Source: Ecdyonurus torrentis
Taxonomy: Eukaryota > Arthropoda > Insecta > Ephemeroptera > Heptageniidae
Reading direction: 5' to 3'
Length of the DNA: 64,000 nucleotides
NCBI GenBank assembly: GCA_949318235.1
Contig: OX439133.1
Location: forward strand, 18,074,099-18,138,098
How positions within the stretch are numbered: the stretch's first letter is position 1; each line of letters starts with the position of its first letter. The notes under the pieces were generated by a model, which was given only the letters and a program-made list of their open reading frames with translations, made no database searches and was not told the origin of the DNA. Shown here piece after piece: positions 23,697 to 34,919 of the stretch. A program made the translations under genes and the position numbers.

Positions 23697-23972
23697 TTGG
23701 ATGTATCCGCATGACGTCATATTTAATGCGCTTGGACGCTATACTGAAGTAATGGACAACATTGCACAGCATAAGACAAACTTTGTTTTGGCTATTTTCT
23801 TTAGAGGATCGGTTAATTATTTTTCTCACATATTTGAGATACTAATTCAACCTATTAACAACATTAATGTTTTCAAAAATATTGCTTAGTATTTTTAAAC
23901 TGGCAAAATGAGTTATTTTCTTATGCGGCCCATGTTATTGAGTTAATAAACATGAATGCATACACCCTATAG
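23697..23972 (+). mobile_element. Family B MITE, near full-length
   Basis: Starts TTGGATGTATCCGCATGACG and ends GAATGCATACACCCTATA. It lacks the CATGGCGTCGACTT segment. L-type sequence lies on both sides, so it may have inserted into a copy of L. Confidence 0.85.
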
Positions 23973-24100
23973 AACGAGGGGAAAGCTAAGGGTCCCCTAA
24001 TTTTACAATAAGATTATAAGGAAATAATTTTTTTTTTTTTTTTTAATGATGTTTGAGAAAACTCGACCGATTATGGAGATATTTAAATGAGAAAGAATAA
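23973..24100 (-). repeat. Family L repeat
   Basis: Reverse complement of the L segment: GAAAGCTAAGGGTCCCCTAA, a T run, GATTATGGAGATATTTAAAT. Confidence 0.65.
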
Positions 24101-24220
24101 ACATACTAGTGTTTGAAGCCATGGTCATTTTTTTAACCGATAATTAACCTCCATAATTCATGCATACTCGCCATTATATTTAGTACATGCAGTAAGTTTA
24201 ATATAAGGAATTTATATTAA

Positions 24221-24772
24221 ACAGGTAATCCAAAGAGAAGCTCCGCCCACAAAACAGGAAACAGCTGGGGCATCAAACACTCGCTTAGTCAATTTGTGAA
24301 TTTATTATCAGTTTTAATATTAAATGTTTATTTCTTACCTTATATATTGGTTAATTCATAGCATTAATTTTTGTTATTTATCCATGTAATTAAAAAAATT
24401 TACGAGACCAAAAAATTGTGATAAGAGAAAATATATGATTTCGAAGTGTTTGTTGCCTATTTTTCATTGGTCAGTCAGGCAACAAATTCAAAATATATGC
24501 GCCATAATAAGTGATAAAAAATGCTTTTTTTACATCACCTCTCATTTAAATTTGATAATCCCCAAATTCTAGAGCATAACACTAAAATGCGAGCACTGAA
24601 TTGAAGTTTCTTACAATATCACTTATGTGAGACCAAAGTCCACTATTCACTTACACGAGAGCTGTAAACTTACTTGATTTACATTAGTTTTTATGGCTCT
24701 AAAAACAGAGGCATCAAACAATCGATACACGTAATTCACCGGAAGTGCATTTTCGCGCTTTGGATTACCTAT
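24221..24772. mobile_element. Element Q: 552-bp TTAA-flanked TIR element
   Basis: The ends ACAGGTAATCCAAAG and the inverse of ATAGGTAATCCAAAG match with one mismatch, and TTAA lies directly outside (24217-24220, 24773-24776). The two halves also share GGCATCAAACA-type segments (24271 and 24711). No ORF. Confidence 0.75.
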
Positions 24773-24776
24773 TTAA

Positions 24777-25673
24777 TACAAATACCTTAGTTTAATATTT
24801 TAATCACCTGAGTGTTATGTAAAGAGAAATATTTCTTTACGGAAAGAAAAAATCTAAAATCAAATAAGTTGATATATAAATCGACTTTTGAAAAAACAAA
24901 TTAAACTAAATATGCTATAACTATAATATCTAATGAACTACTTGCAACGAAGTTTTCTTTTAATTAAAGAAGGCGTTTATGACAACAATTTTTCTTTAAG
25001 AAATACGTTTAAAATGTTTAAATTTTATTTTAAATAGTTCGTCCGTTGCCAATTAGTCCATTATATGATACTATTAAAGGAGAGCTTAAGTAGTGAAATT
25101 TTTTAAAAGTTTGTTTTAATATCTTGCGTATAATAACATATATAAGCAGGGGGTACCTTAAACTATTGTAATTATATTTAAATTACATTATTTATATGAT
25201 TTACCTTAATTACAAAATAATTACAAGAAAGTCAATTTTACATATTCCTCCACCTAAACCCCTCTTCAAACGTTAATTAATTTTATTAATTGAATTTCCA
25301 ATGTATTCTGTATGCTGACCGATCCATTGTTTTTCAATTAAAATTTGCATCTCATTTTAGCAATGTCAATTTTTGATAATACTAATTTTCATAATAGCTT
25401 AATCAACCAAGGTTGGATTTATTATTATATTTAATATAATATTTTTTTTTTTTTAATATTTTGCATGTTATTTAATGTCCATTTTTCTTCCTATTGTTAT
25501 TGTGTGCTTTCTTATGTGTGTTATTTATGTATTTTCAATTTTTATTAATAAAACTGATACTGTATTGAATTTTTTTCTTTTTTTTTAATTTAAATTTTTG
25601 AGTTATCTGTGGGTGGCTCTTATGAGCTTATTTTTTATGTATTTATTTATTAAATTATTAAGTAATTAATTAA
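24777..25673. other. Intron spacer, nothing recognised
   Basis: A+T-rich DNA. No repeat family matched inside the window. Confidence 0.5.
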
Positions 25674-25820
<147 letters not shown>

Positions 25821-26046
25821 GTTACACTCAAGTCAGTGGCATTCAGTATTGAAAGTACCTAAACTCAAAGTAACAACATACACTAAAATTATAACATATT
25901 GCACTTAAAATCAATAATAATCTTCACGTTTAAAGATAGAGGTTGCTGGAAATGACAGTTGAGTTTTTGTCCCTCTTATTTGGATGGAGAGAGAGAAGAA
26001 AGCCTTCATTCCATGGATATAAGCTGTTTGTAGGGTAGACAGTAGA

Positions 26047-26218
26047 ATATTGACTAATAAAGGAACAACTGTTTTAAGGCTGACTTTAAGTGATTTCGCT
26101 CACACCCGCTTCCGTTTCGACGTACTGCGCATGTGTAGTAAGTAGAAACGGAAGCGGATGTGACCAAAATTGCTTAAAGTCGGTCTCAAAACAGTTGTTT
26201 CTTTATAAATCAATAGTA
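26047..26218. mobile_element. Family G foldback element, copy 1
   Basis: A ~170-bp inverted repeat. ATAAAGGAACAACTGTTTTA matches the inverse of the right end (AAACAGTTGTTTCTTTAT), and CCGCTTCCGTTTCGACGTAC matches the inverse of the right arm GTAGAAACGGAAGCGG. The centre is ACTGCGCATGTGTAGTA. Confidence 0.85.
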
Positions 26219-26283
26219 CATTTTATTAAAAAGATTCTACCAGATAGAGATACCAAATTGTCAAAGTGTAATAGCTTGGCCTA

Positions 26284-26350
26284 ACTTTGAGCCAATCAGC
26301 TCACGTGTTACACGTCACGTGATCACAGCAAACCAATCAGCAAACTGAAA
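26284..26350. promoter_or_regulatory. Cluster of CCAATCA and CACGTG motifs
   Basis: GCCAATCAG, CTCACGTGTT, GTCACGTGATC and ACCAATCAG lie in order within 60 bp. This is the same combination as in element R (6770-6825). Motif content is seen; promoter activity is inferred. It is probably part of a degraded transposable element. Confidence 0.4.
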
Positions 26351-26595
26351 CGTTCGGTTTGAATTTCAAGGAAGCTTCAAATATTTAGTGAATCTTGTTA
26401 TAAGCTTGTAAGAGAACTTCAACAGAGAAGTGACATCCCCATGTTTTAGCAGACGTGCAATACATGTATCTGTTTTGAAAGGCTCGCTAAAAGTACCCAA
26501 ACTTTTAAACTAAATGATTGGCTGCCCACAAAATTGGAGCTTTCTCATTATCTAAGAGTATTTTGACTGCCATTTAAGTTTGGTTACAAAATCCT

Positions 26596-26909
26596 TAAAG
26601 GCGTAGAACACCTTGAATAAAAAAGTTTTGTAATATCCTAACAAACCTGAAAATCAACGTTGATATGGCCGGAGTCATTGATTTCTAATTTATTTACCAT
26701 TCACAAAATGGCACGAGCGGTCATTGACGTCACAGCTCACTTGTTTTACACGCGCGTGGACCAGGCGAGCCGTGACGTCATTGACCGTTCGTGCTATTTT
26801 GTGATTGTAAAATAAATTAGAAATCAATTACTCCAGACAAATCAACGTTGATATTTAGGTTTGTTATGATATTACACAACTTTTTGGTTCAAGGTGTTCT
26901 ATGCCTTTA
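26596..26909. mobile_element. Family C palindromic MITE, copy 2
   Basis: Arms run from TTAAAGGCGTAGAACACCTT to AAGGTGTTCTATGCCTTTAA. Each arm has TGACGTCA (26728, 26775), and the centre is ACACGCGCGTGGA. TTAA at both edges. Confidence 0.92.
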
Positions 26910-27146
26910 AGACTAAAAAAAAATCATATTTAAAGTATAACACTAACATAAATTATGATATAAAAATAAAAGTAAACATGGGAATAAACAAACTTTACCT
27001 AAATCCTTATTTACGTCTTCATAGCATTTTTTTTTTTTTTTTTTCACTTGTTCGTGTTTCGATATTATTTTTAAGTTATGTATTATGTGTGTTGTAAATG
27101 TCCCGCTTGCTTGGCTGTGTTAGAGTTTTATTTTCTTCACTTTCAG

Positions 27147-27176
27147 GTGCTGTTTTTTCTAGCATTAACACGCAAG
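27147..27176 (+). CDS. Candidate 30-nt microexon of the receptor
   Basis: A strong acceptor (TTCTTCACTTTCAG) and donor (CAAG|GTAAGAA) bracket exactly 30 nt. Entered in phase 1 from exon 3 it reads S-AVFSSINTQ and leaves in phase 1, so it could be included or skipped without a frame change. Against it: vertebrate NPRs have no insertion between this helix and the next strand, and a 30-nt match of this kind can arise by chance in 64 kb. It is best treated as an optional cassette exon hypothesis. Confidence 0.28.
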
Positions 27177-27382
27177 GTAAGAAGAATAAGTAACATTATG
27201 GAGAATAAAAATAAAAAAAATTGAATTTTAAATATATTGAATGTTAGATTTTTTTTTTTCTTTTGAACTCGATTTCAGATTTGTACAATGAACACCCTAG
27301 GTTTTATTATCATTTATTTATATTTGAAGAAAGTTAAAAATGTGGCAGTCTAATCATACTGTATCTTTTATGTATTATTATC
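27177..27382. other. Intron spacer
   Basis: A+T-rich, nothing recognised. Confidence 0.5.
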
Positions 27383-27726
27383 TAAAGGCATAGACCACAT
27401 AAAACAACATTTGCTTTTTAATGAATAAACACAAAATGGGATCTACAAAACTGATGATCATTTTTACCAGAATATTAATGTGGCCCCACAAGAGATCGTG
27501 AAAAAACTGTAAAGTATGCAATTTGTGTGAATATTTCTGTTTATGACGCCAGAAACAGACAAAAACTAGTATGAAAATGTTGTGCGGGTTGCATAAATTG
27601 AAATTTTCTGATATCACTGATATGGCACTACAGTTGGGTTTTGAGACCAATTAATGTTATTTATGTAAGTCCCAACAAGTGTTTTGTGATATAAATGCTA
27701 ATGTTTTCATGTTGTCTAGGCCTTTA
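27383..27726 (+). mobile_element. Family A MITE, full-length
   Basis: Starts TAAAGGCATAGACCACATAA and ends GTTGTCTAGGCCTTTA. The CRE octamer is mutated to TGACGCCA. Outer tetranucleotides are CTAA and TTAG, so the TTAA is decayed. Confidence 0.9.
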
Positions 27727-28243
27727 GTTACTGAAATTTAAGAGCAAAGTTTGAACAACATATATAAATTCTTGCTCTAAAAGAAGCAGAAATAAAATGA
27801 ACAGTTTTAACAATATGACATTTTACTTTCATTCTCTACATTTAGAGCTGCTAGTTAAACTAAAACTCATGACACAATCGATTGTAATAATACAGATTTT
27901 TGACGTTATTTCTACAGGCTATTCATATGTTTTATATAGAATGGTTTCACTTATTATTATACTTGAAGTCTGCGTAAATCGATGACATATTTAAGGCACA
28001 CAAATATATTACAAATAACATAGAAAGTACATCACTTTTGTTTATTACTAAATCACTAAAATTATATTTTATTTACTTCCAAAAATTATAAAAAAAACTT
28101 AATTGAGATTTACGTAAATAATGAATTACGTAATTTATGCTCCATTCAGCATTCAGTCATTATAGCATAGATGCTGAATTAGACCAACATAAAGAAATAT
28201 GCTGTTGCTTATGCTTTATAACATATTTATTATAAACGAGGTA

Positions 28244-28379
28244 CAGCTTTGGACAAAAGTTTAAGAACGGGGCAGTGGTAGCCGCAGCATTTTCACATTA
28301 AAGATAACATATTGTGCTTGCGGGTTGCCTGCTTGCGGGTTGCCCATACAAATCATTCTCAAACTTTTGGCTAGAGCTG
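28244..28379. mobile_element. 136-bp Tc1/mariner-type MITE
   Basis: Termini CAGCTTTGGACAAAAGTTTA and the inverse of CAGCTCTAGCCAAAAGTTTG, with TA on each side (28242-28243, 28380-28381). CAGCT...CAAAAGTTT ends with a TA duplication are typical of Tc1-like elements. The interior has an internal TGCCTGCTTGCGGGT duplication. Far too short for a transposase. Confidence 0.8.
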
Positions 28380-28644
28380 TACAAAATAGATTTTGTTGTG
28401 TTGAAAATAAGCTATCATAATTATTTCATATTTATAATCACGTTCGAGTTTAAGAGAAAAAAAATCAAGTTATTTTAATTCAACGTTTTTATCTATTTGC
28501 CCTTAAATGATAATAGCGTGAAAATTAAATTTTATCAAATTAGTGAAAAAAAAATTCGTTCATCAGCTTGTCTATTGATTAATCGATTAATGTAAATCGA
28601 TTAATTTATCTGATAATCAGTCAACCGTTTGATTTAATTAATCA

Positions 28645-28646
<2 letters not shown>
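28380..28646. other. Intron spacer
   Basis: A+T-rich, with repeated ATTAATCGATTAAT-like short palindromes at 28575-28635. Confidence 0.5.
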
Positions 28647-28736
<90 letters not shown>

Positions 28737-28740
28737 ATAT

Positions 28741-28828
<88 letters not shown>

Positions 28829-28850
28829 ATATAGGGAGAGAGAGAGAGCA
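28647..28850. repeat. (CT)n - (AT)n - (GA)n palindromic microsatellite
   Basis: About 43 CT units, CCCTATATCCCTATAT, about 40 AT units, then ATATAGGGATATAGGG and GAGAGAGAGAG. The CCCTATATCCC block and its inverse bracket the AT array, so 28725-28848 is one long perfect-looking hairpin. Confidence 0.95.
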
Positions 28851-29000
28851 CTAAAATTAATGAAATGTGGGAAGAATATGGACTGGAAAGCACAACACAA
28901 AGATTGTGGAATAAGAAAAGGGAAAAAAAAAACAAAAAAAAAAAAAAGACAAATCTGTCCCAACAATTTACAATGCAGTCTGACAAGTGCTCTTACATTT

Positions 29001-29185
<185 letters not shown>

Positions 29186-29335
29186 GATGTTGAAGGAGCA
29201 ATCGCTGAATAGCAACTACTTGACCGTAGCTTTGTGGTCATACCATGACTTGTGGCTATAGCTTTTGTGACTGGTCAATATAGAGGTGTATTAACATGAT
29301 CATGTCATTTATCATACACAAGCGGAAGAAATGTT

Positions 29336-29612
29336 TAAAGGCATAGACCAGAAGAAAATATTAGCATTTTCATCACTAAACACTTGATGGGACTTAACAT
29401 TAGTTTGTCTCAAAACGCAACTGTATATAGCAGTGATCAGAAAATTCAACTTATGCATCCCGCAAAACATTTGCTTTGCCAGATTCTGATGTTATAAATA
29501 GAAATATTCACGCTGGTAGCATACTTTACAGTCTTTTCACACTCTTGTGAGACCATATTTAGATTCTAGTAAAAATTGTCATCAGTTTTTGTAGATACTA
29601 TTTTGTGTTTTA
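29336..29612 (-). mobile_element. Family A MITE, truncated
   Basis: Starts TAAAGGCATAGACCAGAAGA, includes CAAAACGCAACTGTATATAG, and ends near TTTTTGTAGATACTATTTTG without the second terminus. A short (AAAT)n follows. Confidence 0.85.
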
Positions 29613-30180
29613 ACCTTCAACTGCAAATAAATAAATAAATAAATAAACGTATACATTTGTTTTACAGTAAAGTAATGCATTTATAAAATTATCAAGGTTA
29701 TTTAATTTTTTCTTATTTATAGGAGTTTAACTTATATGCTTCACAAGTTTTATATATTTTTCAAGCTTTTATTTGCATATAAAAAGTGATTTTTTTAAAA
29801 ATATATATATATATATATATTTTTTTGCAATTTGTTTTAATGACATAAAAATGTAATAGTGTCACTATGTGATTCAATTAAAGTCTCCAACTCCCCCCCC
29901 CCCTTTTTAATTACTTTGAACATACAGTAGTGTTACAATCAAGGATGCAAGGTCATGCAATGATATAAAAGAGGACAGTAAATTAGAGTTGCTCTGAAGT
30001 TTTACTGTGCAATATTGATTGGTTACAAATATTACGTCACTCACTGCAACATGCAGTGCAAGAAATACACACTGCAATAAAACCATCCATAAAATGTCGT
30101 TTTTTATATAGAAAATACTACTTTTAACGTGCGATGATTTGGTCAACTAAAAAGTTCCTATAAATAAAAGTAATTTTTAA
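29613..30180. other. Intron spacer with small repeats
   Basis: (AT)n at about 29800-29820 and a C run at 29893-29903; otherwise anonymous. Confidence 0.5.
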
Positions 30181-30370
30181 CGAGATTTTTAATTTTTTTT
30201 TCTGTCTTAAAACACGTAAAAACATGTTTTGTATTATTCCTCATATAAATATCTCCAGAATCAGTGCAGCATATTTCTAAAAAACTAATAATAACGTGTT
30301 TCTCTCCATAAGAGTAATGTTAAATTAAGGGACCCTTAGCTTTTTCTCCGCGCTATACCAATAAGCTCTA
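30181..30370 (+). repeat. Family L repeat
   Basis: Matches the L segment inside the hAT element: TTAAAACACGTAAAAACATG, AAATATCTCCAGAATCAG, GTAATGTTAAATTAAGGGAC, ATACCAATAAGCTCTATTCT. Confidence 0.7.
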
Positions 30371-30489
30371 TTCTCATAGACATTTACGTGATGAAAGCTT
30401 TGAAAACTTACACCTTTACCAGAAACCTTTACACTTACACCAGAAAGAAAAAAGAAAAGAAAAAAATGAGCAAGTAGAAGTCTTGCAAA

Positions 30490-30784
30490 AATAGACCCCT
30501 TGCACATCCTTGCGCTTTGACGCCATGTTTGCGGTGCCTACTGTATTGTCCAGCATAGGGGAAACATCATTTCTCCTAACTTTTCACATAAAAAAGAGCT
30601 TATTTCAACTGAACGAATTTTTCTCATATTCTTCGATCTTATTAGGAGCTAGAAATAAGGCTTTGATTGAGGTTTGAAGCTTCTTTTGATATTAAAAAAA
30701 TTAAAATGACGGTTTTCCTATGCTGGCCTATGTATTCCTGACCAACAAAATGGCGGCTCTTAAATATGAGTGCAACCGGTCTAT
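30490..30784 (+). mobile_element. Family F element, full-length
   Basis: Starts AATAGACCCCTTGCACATCC and ends GAGTGCAACCGGTCTAT, giving a short imperfect TIR TATAGACC(C/G). It includes GACGCCATGTTTGCGG and ACAAAATGGCGGCTCTTAAA. Confidence 0.85.
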
Positions 30785-31200
30785 GAACAAACTGACAGCT
30801 CAACAATACTAACAAAGTGCTAGCAGATGACTTTGTGTTCCTGTCTACATTTAACATGCTTTCTTATGGGGCATTGAATCAGCTATAGTTTGAGTTAGAA
30901 TTATTTCTCAGAGCTGAAATTTTTTCTGTAGCTTACAGAGCATCAAAGCTTTGTTTTTTCTAGATTTTAATTAATTTGGTTACCCTACAAATAATTTTTT
31001 TACCCAACTGACTTCAAATCCAGGAAAATAAAAGATTTGAGGCTCAGTAAGCTACAATAAAAATTTCTGCTCTAACAAGTAATTCTAACTCAAGTTATAG
31101 CTGATTCAATGCCCCAAAAAAAAAGCATGTTAAATGTAAACAGGAACACAAAGTCGTCTGCTAGCACTTTGTTAGTATTGTTGAGCTTTCAGTTTGTTTA
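30785..31200. mobile_element. Family N foldback repeat
   Basis: Arms 30785-30952 and 31045-31200 are inverted copies: AACAAACTGACAGCTCAACA / TGTTGAGCTTTCAGTTTGTT, GTGCTAGCAGATGACTTTGT / inverse of ACAAAGTCGTCTGCTAGCAC, GGGGCATTGAATCAGCTATA / TATAGCTGATTCAATGCCCC. Because of this symmetry both strands spell the same peptide (RNTKSSASTLLVLLS), which is not evidence for a gene. The left arm abuts family F. Confidence 0.88.
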
Positions 31201-31233
31201 TTTTATCACTAAAACTACTTTTGCAAGTCTTTT

Positions 31234-31238
<5 letters not shown>

Positions 31239-31283
<45 letters not shown>
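31239..31283. repeat. Poly(A) run
   Basis: 44-45 A in a row after ACTTTTGCAAGTCTTTTTTTG. Confidence 0.95.
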
Positions 31284-31288
<5 letters not shown>

Positions 31289-31933
31289 ATTTAGCGTAAA
31301 ATTTTTTAAGGTTTTAATAAGTGAAGTAGAATGACTCTTTATCTTTGCACTTTTTTTCCCGATATTTTAATCTTCTACAAGAAAAAGCAGACTTTATACG
31401 TAAATTTTTTTCTCTTTTTCTTCAGATGTTTACACGCCACTTGTTTGCAAAGAGAAAAAATATCTTCTCTCTCTCTCTCTTTAGTATATAAAAATGGTTC
31501 TCATTAATTTCACATCAACGTAATATCAAACGACGATAATTTTTAATTAGTAAAAAAATGTTATATAAATATGATTTATTATTAATTTAATTAAATGTAA
31601 ATAAAAAATAATGTAATTTAAAAATAAGATGAATGCTTATAATACTTAATAATATTTATATATGAATATTTATTATTATTAATTTAATTTATTTTTATGT
31701 CTAAATTTTTTTATAAACTAATAAAATGGTTTTAAAAGGATTAATAGTTATTTTAATTATTTATTTTTAAATTTTATATATAATTATGTTCCTCGGGTTA
31801 AAAAATGTTGCTTATGTGTAAAATATATTTATTGCGTTGAAATCTGTCCTTATTGCAAATGAAAGTTGCAGTTTTACATATATATTATGAAGATATGTAG
31901 TCATTAATAATTTATTTTTTTAATTTTGTGCAC
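31284..31933. other. A+T-rich spacer
   Basis: Contains a short CT run (31466-31480); nothing else recognised. Confidence 0.5.
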
Positions 31934-32195
31934 ATGTGTATGCATTCATGTTAAAGTCGACGCCATGTTGGATGATTCAATAACATAGGCAGCATAGGAA
32001 AAAAACTCATTTTGCCTGTTTAAAAATATTATGCAATAATTTAAAAAACGCCGATGGTGTTAATAGGTTGAATTAGTATCTCAAGTATGTGAGAAAAATA
32101 ATAATGACAAAAAAAATTGACCGATTTCTCTAAGAAAATAGCCAAAAACTAAGTTTGTCCTATGCTGAGCAATGTTATTCACTACATAACACACG
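31934..32195 (-). mobile_element. Family B MITE, truncated
   Basis: Reverse orientation: GTGTATGCATTCATGTTAAA, GTCGACGCCATGTTGGAT, TATGCTGAGCAATGTTATTC. The CRE-containing tip is missing. Confidence 0.85.
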
Positions 32196-32216
32196 TACAT
32201 AAACAATGACTGCAAT

Positions 32217-32526
32217 TAAAGGCATAGAACACACTGAACCAAAAAACATGTCTAATAGCGACTTCATACGTAAATGTCAACATTGATTTGGCTTGAGTAA
32301 TTGATTTCTAATTTATTTTCCATTCACAATGATGCGGACTCTGACGTCATAGCTCGCCTGGTCCACGCTCACGTAAAACAAGCGAGCTGTGACGTCAGTG
32401 CCCGCTCACGTTATTTTGTGAATGGAAAATAAACAAGAAATCAATGACTCCGACCAAATCAACGTTGACTTTCATTTTTGTTAGAATATTTCATAACTTT
32501 TTTGTTGAAAGTGTTCTAAGCCTTTA
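32217..32526. mobile_element. Family C palindromic MITE, copy 3
   Basis: AATTAAAGGCATAGAACACA to GTGTTCTAAGCCTTTAATA. TGACGTCA at 32342 and 32391, centre GGTCCACGCTCACG. TTAA at both ends. Confidence 0.9.
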
Positions 32527-32931
32527 ATAATAGTCATATAAACTGGCATGCAAAGTGTTACGTAACAAGCAATGTAAATTGACCACCAGATTAAACTAAC
32601 ACATAGCTTACATAATGCACTGCTCAACAATAACATACAAATGCAAATGTTGTATTATTTGTCTGTTATAACTGCAATGATTGCATATTCATGGCATGTG
32701 AGATCAAGTGTATAAATTACATTGTTATGTGCTAATTTTATCAACTTTAATATTAAAAAAAAAATAATAATAAATTGAGAAAAGGTATTATAAATTACAA
32801 TTAACTCATAAATCATCAGATGGGACTTTATAAAATGTTTTCTATCTTAAGATATATTTATTCTGTAGCACCGCAAAACGGGGCTAAATTACTAGTTAAA
32901 TAAGTAAAAAAAAAAAAAATAAATAAATAAA
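32527..32931. other. A+T-rich spacer
   Basis: Nothing recognised. Confidence 0.5.
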
Positions 32932-33518
32932 AAGGACAAAAGCAAAAACGTAATAATTATGCTAACTGAATACAGTAACATTTATACATTACAACATAAT
33001 TCACAGCATAATAGTTAAGATATTCAGCATAAATACTTCTTATGTTATTAAAAATTTACTAATATTTAGTAATATTTATTACTAATAGTAATGAAACAAC
33101 TGTTTTGAAGCTGACTATAAGCGATTTGCTCACATCCGCTTCCGTTTCGACGTACTGCGCATGCGTAGTAAGTAGAAACGTAAGCAGATGTGAGCGAATC
33201 GCTTAAAGTCGGCTTCAAAACCGTTGTACCTGCATTAGTCAATAGCAACATTTGTGCTCTACAATAAAGCGATTATTCAGTGCAGTTTAAATTAAGTAAT
33301 TTATTTGTTTTCCGTGTACTAAAACCTAAATAAATAATGAATAATTATGCTTATCCTCTTTTTTTTTTTAAACAGTTTATTCTAAGCTTTAAAATATATC
33401 GAATAACAACAAAAAAAATGTTGTGCTACATATAACTATGCTTTTTCCAACTCTGCAGTATTTATGCTATGCGACTTTAATATAGCATAAATAACGTAAT
33501 TTCTTCTTACCGTGTATA
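32932..33518. mobile_element. Family J element with nested G copy
   Basis: The left part (ACGTAATAATTATGCTAACT) and right part (AGCATAAATAACGTAATTTC, TTACCGTG) form loose inverted ends dense in ATTATGCT / AGCATAA units, as at 56151-56340. Family G copy 2 lies in the middle. Boundaries are approximate. Confidence 0.5.
33074..33247. mobile_element. Family G foldback element, copy 2
   Basis: GAAACAACTGTTTTGAAGCT pairs with the inverse of GGCTTCAAAACCGTTGTACC. The arms meet at TACTGCGCATGCGTAGTA, a near-perfect central palindrome. Confidence 0.87.
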
Positions 33519-33782
33519 TAAAGTTCTTCTAGTTTTACTAAAGACGTGAAATAAATAGCCTAAGGTATGACATTGTATGTACTTCATTTTAATGTTGAAT
33601 GTATACATTGTACCATTGCATAATATAACGAATGCATGATGAACAATGTCACAGTAACAATGCACTGTACGCTGTTTGTTAATAAAAATCATCACTGTCA
33701 ATAGAAATATATCCTAATGAATGGTAAAGTAGCACAATAACACGATAAATGTAGGAAAAAACTTATTTTAAAACGTACTTGT

Positions 33783-34220
33783 TAAAGGCATAGACCAGAT
33801 AATACAACATGTACTTTTTAATGATGGAACACATAATGGAATCTCCAAAACTGATGAAAATTTTTACCAGAATGTAAATGTGGTCAGTTTCATATAGGTT
33901 TTATTATAAAAAGCTTGGTACACAAAAAATACATAATTAAGCTGAGATACATACATATCTTTGATCTCCTCTTAAACCCTCAAGAGATCGTGAAAATACT
34001 GTAAAGTATGCAATTTACATGACCATTTCCGTTTCTGACGTCACAAACAGGCAAAAAATAGAATTATTATAGAAATGTTTTGCGGGTTGCATAAATCAAA
34101 AATTTTACTGCACTACAGTTACAATTTAGGGTATTTGAGACAAACTAATGGTATTTATGTAAGTCCCACCAAATGTTTTATGATATAAATACTAATGTGC
34201 TCTTCTGGTCAATGCCTTTA
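33783..34220 (+). mobile_element. Family A MITE with a ~90-bp insertion
   Basis: GTTAAAGGCATAGACCAGAT to CTTCTGGTCAATGCCTTTAA, with TTAA at both ends. A-type sequence stops at AATGTAAATGTGGTCA and resumes at CTCAAGAGATCGTGAAAATA; the intervening 33889-33979 matches repeat K. Confidence 0.88.
33889..33979 (-). repeat. Repeat K, probable retroelement 3' end
   Basis: On the reverse strand it reads GGAGATCAAAGATATGTATG ... TTTTTATAATAAAACC, an AATAAA-like signal near the end. The second copy is at 56344-56432. Confidence 0.5.
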
Positions 34221-34539
34221 AGTAAAAGCTTTCTGAGAAACGAAGTAAAAATATAGTATGTGACTTACTTACTGATGTTTCGCAGTATATAAAGTATATT
34301 GCACTTCAGTTACACAACAGTGCGCCTGTATTGTGTTAACAATAGAACCATTGTTGTATATATAATAATAATCAATCTACCTACAGTTCTATAAGAAAGT
34401 TCAATAAAAAGTATTGTTATGCTTATGTTGTTTTCTTACAATATGACGTAATGGATAGAGAGAAAAAGAGGAAAATATAGTAAATTTAATATTGCTATTA
34501 ATATACTTCTTGATAATTTTCCAATCTCTTTGTTGACAT

Positions 34540-34775
34540 TAACGGAATAGACCAGAAGAAAACATAAGCATTTGATACTTGATGGGACTTACATAAATAA
34601 CTTCAGTTTGTCTTAAAAACCCAAATGTAGCTCCGTAGCAGTGATCAGAAAATTTTGATTTATGCAACCCGCACAACATTTTCATACTAATTTGTGCATG
34701 TCTCTGACGTCATAAACATGAATAGTCACACAAATTGCATACTTTACAGTTTTTTGGCACTCTCTCGTGGGGCTA
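34540..34775 (-). mobile_element. Family A MITE, truncated
   Basis: AACGGAATAGACCAGAAGAA to CTCTCTCGTGGGGCTACCAT, with an intact TGACGTCA; the second end is missing. Confidence 0.85.
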
Positions 34776-34884
34776 CCATTACTTTAAACAATTTGGATAG
34801 CCAATAATGTATAAGAACGACAATTACAATGTCGTTATTGCTGAAGGAGAAATATGTAGAAAGTCGCAAATATTAAAATGTTTA

Positions 34885-34919
34885 AAAAATTGATTTTTTT
34901 TTTTTTTTTTTTTTTTTTA
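34885..34919. repeat. Poly(T) run
   Basis: About 24 T followed by an AATTTTACTTTTATTTT-type stretch. Confidence 0.85.

Noticed and set aside
31425..31470. Excellent acceptor (TTTTTCTTCAG) followed by a short in-phase frame with VCKEKK
   Set aside because: No donor; the frame runs into a CT tract and stops.
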